Shown: piece by piece, positions 25,262 to 31,594 of the stretch
Numbering within the stretch: the first letter of the stretch is position 1
Layout: every line of letters begins with the position of its first letter
Virus record (IMG/VR): IMGVR_UViG_3300007540_000032
Coordinates: 1-40,628 of that record
Strand: one strand, 5' to 3'
Origin: a virus
DNA: 40,628 nucleotides
Notes under the pieces: generated by a model
What the model was told of the DNA's origin: nothing
Database searches by the model: none
What the model saw: only the letters and a program-made list of their open reading frames with translations
Translations under genes and position numbers: made by a program

Positions 25262-26569
25262 TTAGTTCAAAGATTCTATATCAGCTTCACCATTATCTAG
25301 TTCTTGGCTTTCAAATTCTAAGAACCTAAAGCTCTTAAGCTTATATGACTTACATTCAAATAAATCTTCCACTCTCACAACTACACCTTCTTCCGGTACT
25401 TTGTTTGTACACATGAAGCAGTCTTTTTCGTTGTAAGCCTTCTCTAACCTCTCTATGAAATTTTTTCTCCAAGTCTCTAAGGTAGTGCTGTAATCAGTGT
25501 TGTACCAATCACCTGCTTTACCATAGAAGAATAAGTGAGAAGCTGCTAATCCAACTCTATCACAGAACTCTTTAATCTGAGGGTAGGTAAGCTCAGTAAC
25601 TAAACCATCTGGAGTGGTATTGGTGATTCTGTATACCTCTAGCTTGTGCCAAACATTACCTTGGCAACCATAATCAAAATGTTTTTGAATAGCTTTACCA
25701 TTTCTATCGTAACCTAACATTTCACCATATAGAGTCCAACCTTTAGGTATATGCTCACCAATATCATTTTTTATAGTCTCCCACAAGTCATAACCAAAGA
25801 AGTGGTCTTTAGATTTTGGGTCTTCTAGGTTAGCATTCTTAACCACCTTTCTAGAGCCATAGACTAAATCATACACTAGTTCTGATACACTTGCACCAAA
25901 AAATTTAGAAACCTTCTCTATAAGGCTTAATTTACGTTTTACTAAAACATTTCCGACCCACCAAGATGTACCGTGTGTTTTATATGTAATAGAAATTAAA
26001 TCTGTAGGCTCAATTTTGTGTATGTTCTTACGAAGATTTTCAGTATCAACATGTAGATGTACTTGACCTTCTACCAATCTTGAAAGCTTTGGCTTCTTAC
26101 CAACTCTAGCTTGTGCACCACCCTTAACAGGTACTTGGTACTTCTCAACTAGAAGTTGACCATTAATAGTGTCAAACTCTTTACCTACATAATCACCAAT
26201 ATAGCCATCCAACCTACCCCACTGCTCAACAAGTCTAGCAGGTACAATATATCCCATGGATTTCTCACCACGTAGTTTCATAGCCTTAACCCTGCAGTTA
26301 TCCTCAAAGAAACCTTTTTGGTAAGGGTCTGCATTCAATGTATTGTCTCTAAATGAGTTTGTTGACGAGAGTAAGTTTTGAGATATTTTACTCTCGATTG
26401 GAAAATAGACGTAAATGTCGCCCTCGTTGGCATCTAAACCTGTAATGACATTGTTGAAGTCAATTGAGACCATTTGTAGCCTGTCAGCGTTAGGATGCTT
26501 CTTAAGACCCTTTAACGATACCACCTTACATAAGTAGTTTGGATTTGCGTTTTTACTAATTTCTAACAT
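25262..26569 (-). CDS. RNA ligase, DRB0094/Rnl5-type
   Basis: A 435-residue ligase. The N-terminal OB-like domain (1-110) has KVVSLKGLKKHPNADRLQ, typical of the Deinococcus DRB0094-type RNA ligases. The nucleotidyltransferase core shows motif I K197-THG (YKTHGTS), YGEMLGYD as motif III region, EGVVVRVE as motif IV and YKLKSFRF as motif V, so the covalent adenylyl-lysine site is intact. It would seal 3'-OH/5'-phosphate RNA ends, nicks or breaks, after Pnk has healed them. It is the first gene of a two-gene unit with pnk, with a promoter just upstream. Which RNA it seals is inferred from the flanking tRNA genes. Confidence 0.88.
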   Translation of the reverse strand: MLEISKNANPNYLCKVVSLKGLKKHPNADRLQMVSIDFNNVITGLDANEGDIYVYFPIESKISQNLLSSTNSFRDNTLNADPYQKGFFEDNCRVKAMKLRGEKSMGYIVPARLVEQWGRLDGYIGDYVGKEFDTINGQLLVEKYQVPVKGGAQARVGKKPKLSRLVEGQVHLHVDTENLRKNIHKIEPTDLISITYKTHGTSWWVGNVLVKRKLSLIEKVSKFFGASVSELVYDLVYGSRKVVKNANLEDPKSKDHFFGYDLWETIKNDIGEHIPKGWTLYGEMLGYDRNGKAIQKHFDYGCQGNVWHKLEVYRITNTTPDGLVTELTYPQIKEFCDRVGLAASHLFFYGKAGDWYNTDYSTTLETWRKNFIERLEKAYNEKDCFMCTNKVPEEGVVVRVEDLFECKSYKLKSFRFLEFESQELDNGEADIESLN

Positions 26570-26598
26570 TTTATTTAAGTTTTATATTAAATTCTATG

Positions 26599-26606
26599 CA
26601 AAGATA
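26599..26606 (-). promoter_or_regulatory. Promoter -7 element for the RNA repair genes
   Basis: On the minus strand TATCTTTG followed by CATAGAAT lies 29 bases before the RNA ligase ATG at 26569 and about 40 bases after the last tRNA of the second array. The repair operon can thus be expressed independently of the tRNAs. Confidence 0.7.
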
Positions 26607-26645
26607 AGTAAAATAATTTACATGACAATAAAAAAAGTAAAAAAG

Positions 26646-26717
26646 TTTTCCTAGAGAGATTTGAACTCCCACTTCAAGGCTCGTAACCAAGTGTTCTATC
26701 CATTAAACTATAGGAAA
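26646..26717 (-). tRNA. tRNA-Arg(ACG)
   Basis: Acceptor TTTCCTA/TAGGAAA pairs at all seven positions, D stem GTTT/GAAC, loop TTACGAG gives ACG (A34 would be deaminated to inosine), T arm GGGAG/CTCTC with TTCAAAT, A73. The anticodon stem CTTGG/CCTTG has two T-T mismatches; pairing the flanking ACTT with AAGT around a 3-base bulge is an alternative. It may be weakened. Confidence 0.72.
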
Positions 26718-26726
26718 ATAATTACC

Positions 26727-26806
26727 CTAGGGTTTTACTGCAGGTAGCATACCTAGGGTGATAGTGAAGTATTTTTGTCACAAATTTAGCATATAATTGT
26801 GACAGT
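26727..26806. other. Two perfect hairpins in a tRNA-array gap
   Basis: ACCCTAGG and CCTAGGGT form an 8-pair arm around 20 bases (about 26723-26758), and TGTCACAA with TTGTGACA form another 8-pair arm around 13 bases (about 26777-26805). T- and A-runs are on the wrong sides for terminators. I see no reading frame or tRNA cloverleaf here; it may be a tRNA remnant, spacer RNA or processing signal. Confidence 0.4.
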
Positions 26807-26808
26807 AG

Positions 26809-26891
26809 TACCGAGTGTGGGCTTCGAACCCACAAGACACAAGGTCGGCAAGTTTTAAGCCTGCTGCGTTTACCAGTTTCACCAACTCGGC
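26809..26891 (-). tRNA. tRNA-Leu(UAA)
   Basis: A canonical class II tRNA: acceptor GCCGAGT/ACTCGGT (terminal G-U), anticodon stem GCAGG/CTTGC with loop CTTAAAA (UAA), a 14-base variable arm closed by GAC/GTC, T arm GTGGG/CCCAC with TTCGAAG, A73. It decodes UUA, the expected favoured Leu codon in an AT-rich phage. Confidence 0.88.
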
Positions 26892-26901
26892 ATTTAATCT
26901 G

Positions 26902-26982
26902 TAGCATCGGTGGGAATCGAACCCACAAAACTCTAGGGTTTAAGCCTAGGCACTCTACCATTCGCTTTTACGTCACGATGCT
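26902..26982 (-). tRNA. tRNA-like, UAA anticodon, class I variable loop, enlarged D region
   Basis: Acceptor AGCATCG/CGATGCT and anticodon stem CTAGG/CCTAG pair perfectly; loop CTTAAAC gives UAA. T arm GTGGG/CCCAC with TTCGATT is normal. The variable loop is only 6 bases although Leu tRNAs need a long arm. The stretch between acceptor and anticodon stems is 26 bases, about 6-7 more than usual, as if bases were inserted before a D arm GCG/TGC. Confidence 0.65.
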
Positions 26983-26997
26983 ATTTTGTAACATTAG

Positions 26998-27067
26998 TCT
27001 AAAAGGTAGGTAACGCTCCTACTTACTCCTACTTCCAAGGCAGGCATGTTACTATAATCGCTTCTAG
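26998..27067 (-). tRNA. tRNA-Pro(UGG)-like with degenerate D and T loops
   Basis: Acceptor CTAGAAG/CTTTTAG pairs at all seven positions (one G-U); C1:G72 and A73 are as in bacterial tRNA-Pro. Anticodon stem CCTGC/GTAGG with loop CTTGGAA gives UGG. The T stem GTAGG/CCTAC is perfect, but its loop AGCGTTA lacks the TTCRA consensus. The D region is short and lacks GG, so normal elbow contacts cannot form. Total length is 70 bases. Confidence 0.55.
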
Positions 27068-27071
27068 GTAT

Positions 27072-27099
27072 AAAAAAACCTCCTAATTGCTTAGGAGGT
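27072..27099 (-). terminator. Minus-strand terminator directly before tRNA-Pro-like gene
   Basis: ACCTCCTAA and TTAGGAGGT (27078-27086 and 27091-27099) form a perfect 9-pair stem with a 4-base loop. On the minus strand seven T follow. It ends four bases before the tRNA 5' end, the same arrangement as at 23072-23103. Confidence 0.88.
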
Positions 27100-27135
27100 C
27101 TTTATCTTTATTAATTTAAAACTAAAACATGAATA

Positions 27136-27222
27136 CTAATACCTAAAGTTTACGCATAAAGAGTACTCCCAATTTCCACTAGGTTGTTCCAAAAGCTCTA
27201 TATGTAAGCGTAATTTTCTCAT
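27136..27222 (-). CDS. 28-residue peptide, unknown
   Basis: A short frame reading MRKLRLHIELLEQPSGNWEY and eight more residues. It has a TATATTTG promoter element 18 bases before the ATG, an A-rich leader (AATAATAATAAAA) and a strong terminator 37 bases after the stop, i.e. a complete small transcription unit. No family recognised. The basic start and Trp/Tyr-containing end could also be a leader peptide for the tRNAs that follow. Confidence 0.5.
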   Translation of the reverse strand: MRKLRLHIELLEQPSGNWEYSLCVNFRY

Positions 27223-27239
27223 TTTTATTATTATCTATG

Positions 27240-27247
27240 CAAATATA
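27240..27247 (-). promoter_or_regulatory. Promoter -7 element for the 28-residue gene and second tRNA array
   Basis: On the minus strand TATATTTG followed by CATAGATAA lies 18 bases before the ATG at 27222. It is the last visible promoter upstream of the second tRNA array. Confidence 0.68.
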
Positions 27248-27269
27248 CGAATTAAATTAATACCCCTTT

Positions 27270-27461
27270 TTAAAATCTATTAATCCTTTCGGTAAGAATG
27301 TTCAAATAATTAATCATAGCCTTTAGCTGCAGTTTTAAAAGGTCTTGGTCATCTTGGTCTAGCTCATCAAAAGCCTCTGTTAAAATAAACTTACCCAACT
27401 TCTCCATCTTATCTTTGAGTTCTGTTCCCTCATCAATAACTCTTTGTTTGTAGTCTTCCAT
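27270..27461 (-). CDS. 63-residue helical protein, unknown
   Basis: A small, charged, fully helical product (MEDYKQRVIDEGTELKDKME...), with heptad-like spacing of Leu/Ile (DELDQDDQDLLKLQLKAMIN) suggesting a short coiled coil. Its start overlaps nothing, but the preceding 53-residue gene ends three bases away, so it is the tail end of the replication operon. Similar short helical proteins are frequent in phage operons; no function is assigned. Confidence 0.65.
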   Translation of the reverse strand: MEDYKQRVIDEGTELKDKMEKLGKFILTEAFDELDQDDQDLLKLQLKAMINYLNILTERINRF

Positions 27462-27463
27462 AA

Positions 27464-27625
27464 TTAAATTAGTTTTTTGTAGTGTACAATAAGCTTATGC
27501 ACCTTACTGTCGTAGTAGCTATCGAACTCTTTGTAGCCTTCGTCATCTTTTTGATACAGTGCATAGAAAACATTTCTAAGCTGCTTTGAGGGTGACACCT
27601 CTTTTATTTTTCTAGTCCTACTCAT
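27464..27625 (-). CDS. 53-residue protein, unknown
   Basis: This short frame starts with ATG at 27625, overlapping the end of the RecB-like nuclease gene by eight bases, and stops just before the 63-residue gene. The product begins MSRTRKIKEVSPSKQLRNVF and is basic with several Tyr (FDSYYDSKVHKL). The tight head-to-tail packing on both sides supports translation. No family recognised. Confidence 0.6.
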   Translation of the reverse strand: MSRTRKIKEVSPSKQLRNVFYALYQKDDEGYKEFDSYYDSKVHKLIVHYKKLI

Positions 27626-28319
27626 TTCCTTTAAGTTTTAAGTATGCTGAATAATAAGCAGAAATCTCTTCTGTTATCTCTTGAACCTGTTTTAATACCT
27701 CAACACATCTCTTTTTTGAGATTGGTCTATCTATTAGTTCAGCCTCTTTAGTTAAGGTAAGCTCCTCACCTGCAAAAGCATTCCCTGCTCTGCCAATAAG
27801 TACTACAGAACCTTTGTCGGGATACTTCCCAAACTCTTGTTCTAGAGCTGCTGCGTAGATGTCAACCTGTAGGTAATCATCAGCTTTATACTCCGGTGCT
27901 CTCTTCTCAATCTCACCCGTCTTGTAATCAACTAATTCCTTAACATACATAACAGGTTCTTCACCCCCCTTGTTACCAATCTCCGGAGCAGTGTTTGTAT
28001 CTATAAATCCTAATACATAGAACCCTTTCATCTTAAGCTTAATCTTCTTCTCAAACTCATCAAAGTGAGGTAGGGTCTGCAAAAACTTAGCTTCATCCTT
28101 ATCCCACGCTGAGTAATCATTGTTCTCATAAGCCTCACCAACCTTGTGACCAAAATCTCCGTACTTCTGTAGGGCTGCATTGTCATCCGGTTCACCAAAG
28201 AAGTACTTTCGCATGTACTCTCTTTTATTACGTTTCCATTTACTAATCTGCGAGTAGGAGATATAATAATTTCCGTCCTCGTCTTTTCTAGGTAATACTA
28301 ATTGCTTTACTTTACTCAT
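27618..28319 (-). CDS. RecB/Cas4-like PD-(D/E)XK exonuclease
   Basis: A 233-residue nuclease. The order of motifs is that of RecB-type proteins: YSQISKWKR (22-30) in the N-terminal helix, GHKVGEAYE with H58 and E62, LGFIDT with D107, VDYKTGE with D131 and K133 as the catalytic D-x-K, and QVDIY (Q151-Y155) as the QxxxY motif. No Cys cluster of the Cas4 type is visible. It would process DNA ends in replication or recombination, or degrade host DNA. Start and stop overlap both neighbours by a few bases, so it is translated as part of the replication operon. Confidence 0.85.
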   Translation of the reverse strand: MSKVKQLVLPRKDEDGNYYISYSQISKWKRNKREYMRKYFFGEPDDNAALQKYGDFGHKVGEAYENNDYSAWDKDEAKFLQTLPHFDEFEKKIKLKMKGFYVLGFIDTNTAPEIGNKGGEEPVMYVKELVDYKTGEIEKRAPEYKADDYLQVDIYAAALEQEFGKYPDKGSVVLIGRAGNAFAGEELTLTKEAELIDRPISKKRCVEVLKQVQEITEEISAYYSAYLKLKGNE

Positions 28320-29236
28320 TACTTTCCTGCTTTTAGGGCTCTTACATGAGCTTTGGTTATCTTAGTCTTCTTAGCTTTAGCTGTTGAGGTCATAGCATTT
28401 AAAACCTCAAGTGCTTTGTCTTGCTCATCTTCACTCATAGCATCTATTAAAGCTTTGAGCTCCTTCTTCTCTGCAGCACCGTACTTACCACCGTTAAATA
28501 GTTTGGTGATTAAATCATCTTCTACTACAGGAGCAGGCTCATCATTAGCAGCTTCTAGAGGCTCTTCTAATCTCATCTTCTTGAAGACATTTATTGTTGT
28601 GATAACATCCTTTCTACAGTAAGCTGAAATTCTATCCAAACCTTTACGACCCTCATTCCAATAAGTTTTAGCTACATCAGCTCCGGAAATATCATCCTTT
28701 GGTGAAGGTAGTCCAAAAGCTGTGGCTACATTAATTAAAGATGCTCTCTCAAAGCTTGAACTCTTCCACTCTAGTGCTAAGTCAATGTGGTCTATCTCCC
28801 ACGGTTTCAATCCGGATACATCCAACTTATCGTGTGGCTCTATACCATTGATAACCATACGCTTGTATACAAATGGTGTATCAAAACCATTGTTAACGAA
28901 CCCTACTAGGTTACACTTAATGTTACGCTCAACTAGTTTGTTGAACTCATTAAGCAGCTCTCCCTCACTATCATGGTCTAATGTTATCAAGTAAATCTTA
29001 CCTTTAACAATCTTACCAACCACAATGCTAACTATCTTGGCAAACTCCGGATGCAGCCCTGCACCTTTAGAGTAGGACTCAATAATCTCATCGTTACTGA
29101 GCTCCCCTTTCTTATTTACCTTATACGCCCAACTGTCAAACAGTGGTGTATCCAATTCTAACTGCTTCACTACAGATGCAGTCTCAATGTCGAAGAATAA
29201 TAAATTCTCCTCTTTTAACTTTTTTAATACTCTCAT
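28319..29236 (-). CDS. DEDD-family 3'-5' exonuclease
   Basis: A 305-residue protein with the RNase H-like exonuclease fold. Motif I is LFFDIETA with D16 and E18, motif II is NNGFDTPFVYKR near residue 115-125, and motif III is SAYCRKDVITT (YxxxD) near 205-212, giving a DEDDy catalytic set. The C-terminal ~80 residues are a charged helical tail ending in Lys-rich sequence (KAKKTKITKAHVRALKAGK), perhaps for DNA or partner binding. It is distinct from the exonuclease domain of the polymerase and from the 328-residue exonuclease next to it. Its TAA overlaps the next ATG by one base (TAATG). Confidence 0.8.
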   Translation of the reverse strand: MRVLKKLKEENLLFFDIETASVVKQLELDTPLFDSWAYKVNKKGELSNDEIIESYSKGAGLHPEFAKIVSIVVGKIVKGKIYLITLDHDSEGELLNEFNKLVERNIKCNLVGFVNNGFDTPFVYKRMVINGIEPHDKLDVSGLKPWEIDHIDLALEWKSSSFERASLINVATAFGLPSPKDDISGADVAKTYWNEGRKGLDRISAYCRKDVITTINVFKKMRLEEPLEAANDEPAPVVEDDLITKLFNGGKYGAAEKKELKALIDAMSEDEQDKALEVLNAMTSTAKAKKTKITKAHVRALKAGK

Positions 29237-29253
29237 ACTTTATTTATATTTAA

Positions 29254-29415
29254 TTAAACTATCTCTAATTGTACTGCCCAACCACTTTCTTGTAAAGCCC
29301 TTATGTTAAGTGAGTAATCCTTCGGGTCTATATCATAAGGCATGAACACAGTTTTAGTTTCTGTGTCCAAATACCTTATAGTACCATCAAAATCATATGT
29401 CCAACCTCTAGCCAT
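29254..29415 (-). CDS. 53-residue protein, unknown
   Basis: A short frame from ATG 29415, overlapping the stop of the 328-residue exonuclease gene by eight bases. It encodes MARGWTYDFDGTIRYLDTET followed by VFMPYDIDPKDYSL and an end GWAVQLEIV. The soluble, compact composition and tight packing argue that it is real. No family recognised; the segment FDGT is not a convincing HAD motif at this size. Confidence 0.6.
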   Translation of the reverse strand: MARGWTYDFDGTIRYLDTETKTVFMPYDIDPKDYSLNIRALQESGWAVQLEIV

Positions 29416-30394
29416 TGAAATTATCTATTATCTCCTGTAAGTAATTATTATACTCCCTATGAGAAATTTTGTATTGAACTCCGTCATCTTTACACTTCAT
29501 AATATATTGCATTGTTCCTGCAGCAGTAGTAGTAACCTTAAACAACTCTACATTCAATCCACCACAATGAGGACATCCATACTTCTCTCCACCTTCGTGT
29601 GTGCTCACATTAATTACGTGACCCATATACTTACGAAGCTTTAAGAATATCTCCTCTGTAGTAACAATGTCTCCTACATTATAAGCAACCATCTTAGCTA
29701 GATACTCCTCCTGCTCTTCCGGTGTACCATCCTCAATCATATCCCACATAACTATTCCTTCGTGAGACTGCTTTAAGGTAACACCCATAAATTTAGCTAG
29801 GTAATCCATAGAGTAGCTTAATAACCTAAACAACCTTTTCGACTGCTTGATAATATCAAATGATTTAACATAGACATTAACAAAGAGGTTATACTTCATA
29901 GCCTTAGCATTTATCCAACGGTCATCAAAGTTTTTATTGTTGTACCCAACAACCATGTCAGCTTCATTATAAACATCTAGGAATTTCTCCATCAGCTCTT
30001 TATCAGTATGGGTCTTCATATCCCAAATTAAATGGTGTACAGTCTCTTCTCCTAACCACCTCCAAGATATAGATATAATCTGAGGCTCTCCCCTAATCTG
30101 TTTGTAGTTTATGTAGGTCTTACCTGTCCAAAAAAGTTTTGCTGCAACCCTACTAGTTTCAATATCATATATCAAAATCTTTGTAGGATTTACAATATTA
30201 CTAGACATAAGCCCTAGCTCCATTTTATTAGCCCAATCTCTAATGGTTCTCTTTGATACATCAAAATGTTCAGATAATTTCTCTTGAATTTCGTCCCTAC
30301 TTAATGTCCTTTTAGAAGACCCATATTTATACTTTGGGTCATACATTTTTGCTATAAGGTGCTTATCATCTAATGTTAAATTCTTATACTTCAT
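29408..30394 (-). CDS. DEDDy exonuclease with N-terminal HTH and C-terminal zinc finger
   Basis: A 328-residue three-part protein. Residues 30-60 (LSRDEIQEKLSEHFDVSKRT) look like a helix-turn-helix. The core is a ribonuclease H-like exonuclease with ILIYDIETS (D77, E79), VVGYNNKNFDDRW (near 145) and AYNVGDIVTTEEIF (YxxxD, near 236-242). The C-terminus carries YGCPHCGGLN with a later Cys, a likely zinc ribbon. The combination suggests sequence- or structure-directed DNA trimming, or a DNA-bound proofreading helper. It lies between the resolvase and another exonuclease and is coupled to small genes on both sides by overlaps. Confidence 0.78.
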   Translation of the reverse strand: MKYKNLTLDDKHLIAKMYDPKYKYGSSKRTLSRDEIQEKLSEHFDVSKRTIRDWANKMELGLMSSNIVNPTKILIYDIETSRVAAKLFWTGKTYINYKQIRGEPQIISISWRWLGEETVHHLIWDMKTHTDKELMEKFLDVYNEADMVVGYNNKNFDDRWINAKAMKYNLFVNVYVKSFDIIKQSKRLFRLLSYSMDYLAKFMGVTLKQSHEGIVMWDMIEDGTPEEQEEYLAKMVAYNVGDIVTTEEIFLKLRKYMGHVINVSTHEGGEKYGCPHCGGLNVELFKVTTTAAGTMQYIMKCKDDGVQYKISHREYNNYLQEIIDNFNG

Positions 30395-30560
30395 TCTCTT
30401 TCAGATTTGATTTTAAATGTTTAAGTGATTCCGTCATATTGTCGATAGCATCTCCTGCCTCCTTGAACTCGTTGTCCATAAGTGCTTCATAGATTGTGTC
30501 CGTTTCATCGTGTAGATTGCTTGTAATCCTCGATATACTCTTGACCTTATTTTTGTCCAT
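30384..30560 (-). CDS. 58-residue helical protein, unknown
   Basis: A short frame from ATG 30560 encoding MDKNKVKSISRITSNLHDET and ending SNLKENEV. It overlaps the preceding resolvase gene by 14 bases and the following exonuclease gene by 11 bases. Such double overlap is hard to explain unless it is translated. The product is acidic and helical, with a repeated motif-like spacing of Ile/Leu/Met. No family recognised; an exonuclease partner is a guess from position. Confidence 0.62.
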   Translation of the reverse strand: MDKNKVKSISRITSNLHDETDTIYEALMDNEFKEAGDAIDNMTESLKHLKSNLKENEV

Positions 30561-31020
30561 ACCCTTTTGATTTTAAAATTTCTATTACTTTAATACAATC
30601 CTTTTTGTTTCTAGGTACAAATAACAGGACTTCTCTATCTAAACCTTTAATATACTTCTTAAATAACCTCCAAGTTCTAGAGAAGTCCGGCATTGCCCTA
30701 CCTTTAGTTTCTATTACCCATTCAAGCTCTTGGTCTGCAGGGTTGGTGAAGTCGGGTGTGTAGATTGAATCTTTATATGTCTTCTTACCTCTATCCTTAA
30801 AATCACCTTTACCATTTAGAAACCTCTCGTGAGACTCTCCTGTGTACTTAAACCCATCGTCAATAATAAATTTCTGCCCTTCATAGCTGTGGGCTATAAA
30901 CGCCCCTTTTAATAGCTCAGACATTTCCAACTCTAAACCGGATTGAAAAATATTACCTCTCTTCTTTACTTTTTTAGCATTTGTTTGACTATTGTAGCCC
31001 TTCTTTGTCTTCCTTGCCAT
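30547..31020 (-). CDS. T7 endonuclease I-like Holliday junction resolvase
   Basis: A 157-residue nuclease with the T7 gp3 motif set. FQSGLELEMSELL (25-37) carries the first acidic residue (E30 or E32), YTPDF has D90, and WVIETKG has E104 and K106, which makes the PD-(D/E)XK centre. A basic N-terminus (MARKTKKGYN...KKVKKRG) and a C-terminal helical basic stretch fit DNA binding. It would cut branched DNA during recombination and before packaging. The start lies inside the upstream 197-residue gene (32-base overlap). Confidence 0.85.
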   Translation of the reverse strand: MARKTKKGYNSQTNAKKVKKRGNIFQSGLELEMSELLKGAFIAHSYEGQKFIIDDGFKYTGESHERFLNGKGDFKDRGKKTYKDSIYTPDFTNPADQELEWVIETKGRAMPDFSRTWRLFKKYIKGLDREVLLFVPRNKKDCIKVIEILKSKGYGQK

Positions 31021-31582
31021 ATCTGTATTTTAAATAACCTTCGACTACCTTAACTCGTTCAAGGAGTCCATACTCTACACAAGTTTTCCAAACATCGTCA
31101 ACCTGTGGTTTTTCTAAAGTAGTTAACCAATCAAATAGTTGGTCTAAATCTAATGACTCTAGAAATTCTGTCTTAGCTTTTAAGAAGTCTTTCCAATCCT
31201 TCTCATCGTAGCCTGTAAATGTTTTAGGCTCTACATAAGGTTTAAACTCCGGTTGCTCATCGTCATCATCGTCATCTAAATCATCCGGATTAAAATTGAA
31301 CCCTTTAAAACCGTGGTAAGTATCATCCTGCTCGTCCTCCTCATCTTTATTATCAGTAATGATAGGTGTGTTATTCTTTAAACCCTCAGCTTTATCACTA
31401 GGTAAGTTTTCTTTATCTAGAAACCAATTGCCTGTAAGCCTTAACCAATCTAAATTAGACTCAAGAAGTCTTTTATAAGCATGCTCAAAATTTTCACCCT
31501 GTATGTACATATTGCTTAGAGACCTCATCAATTCTCCTGTCTTTAGGTTCAATGTGAACTTCTCTGTTTCCCATAATTTCAT
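30989..31582 (-). CDS. Acidic protein, unknown
   Basis: A 197-residue protein split by a very acidic linker (DEEDEQDD near 80-90 and DDLDDDDDDEQPEF near 100-113). The N-terminal part contains EHAYKRLLESNLDWLRLTGN; the C-terminal part is helical with SLDLDQLFDWLTTLEKPQVD. No catalytic motif is seen. The gene is directly downstream of the DNA polymerase (12 bases) and overlaps the resolvase, so a polymerase accessory role, such as a DNA mimic or a clamp-like partner, is conceivable but not supported by any specific motif. Confidence 0.7.
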   Translation of the reverse strand: MKLWETEKFTLNLKTGELMRSLSNMYIQGENFEHAYKRLLESNLDWLRLTGNWFLDKENLPSDKAEGLKNNTPIITDNKDEEDEQDDTYHGFKGFNFNPDDLDDDDDDEQPEFKPYVEPKTFTGYDEKDWKDFLKAKTEFLESLDLDQLFDWLTTLEKPQVDDVWKTCVEYGLLERVKVVEGYLKYRYGKEDKEGLQ

Positions 31583-31594
31583 ATATTATTGTTT

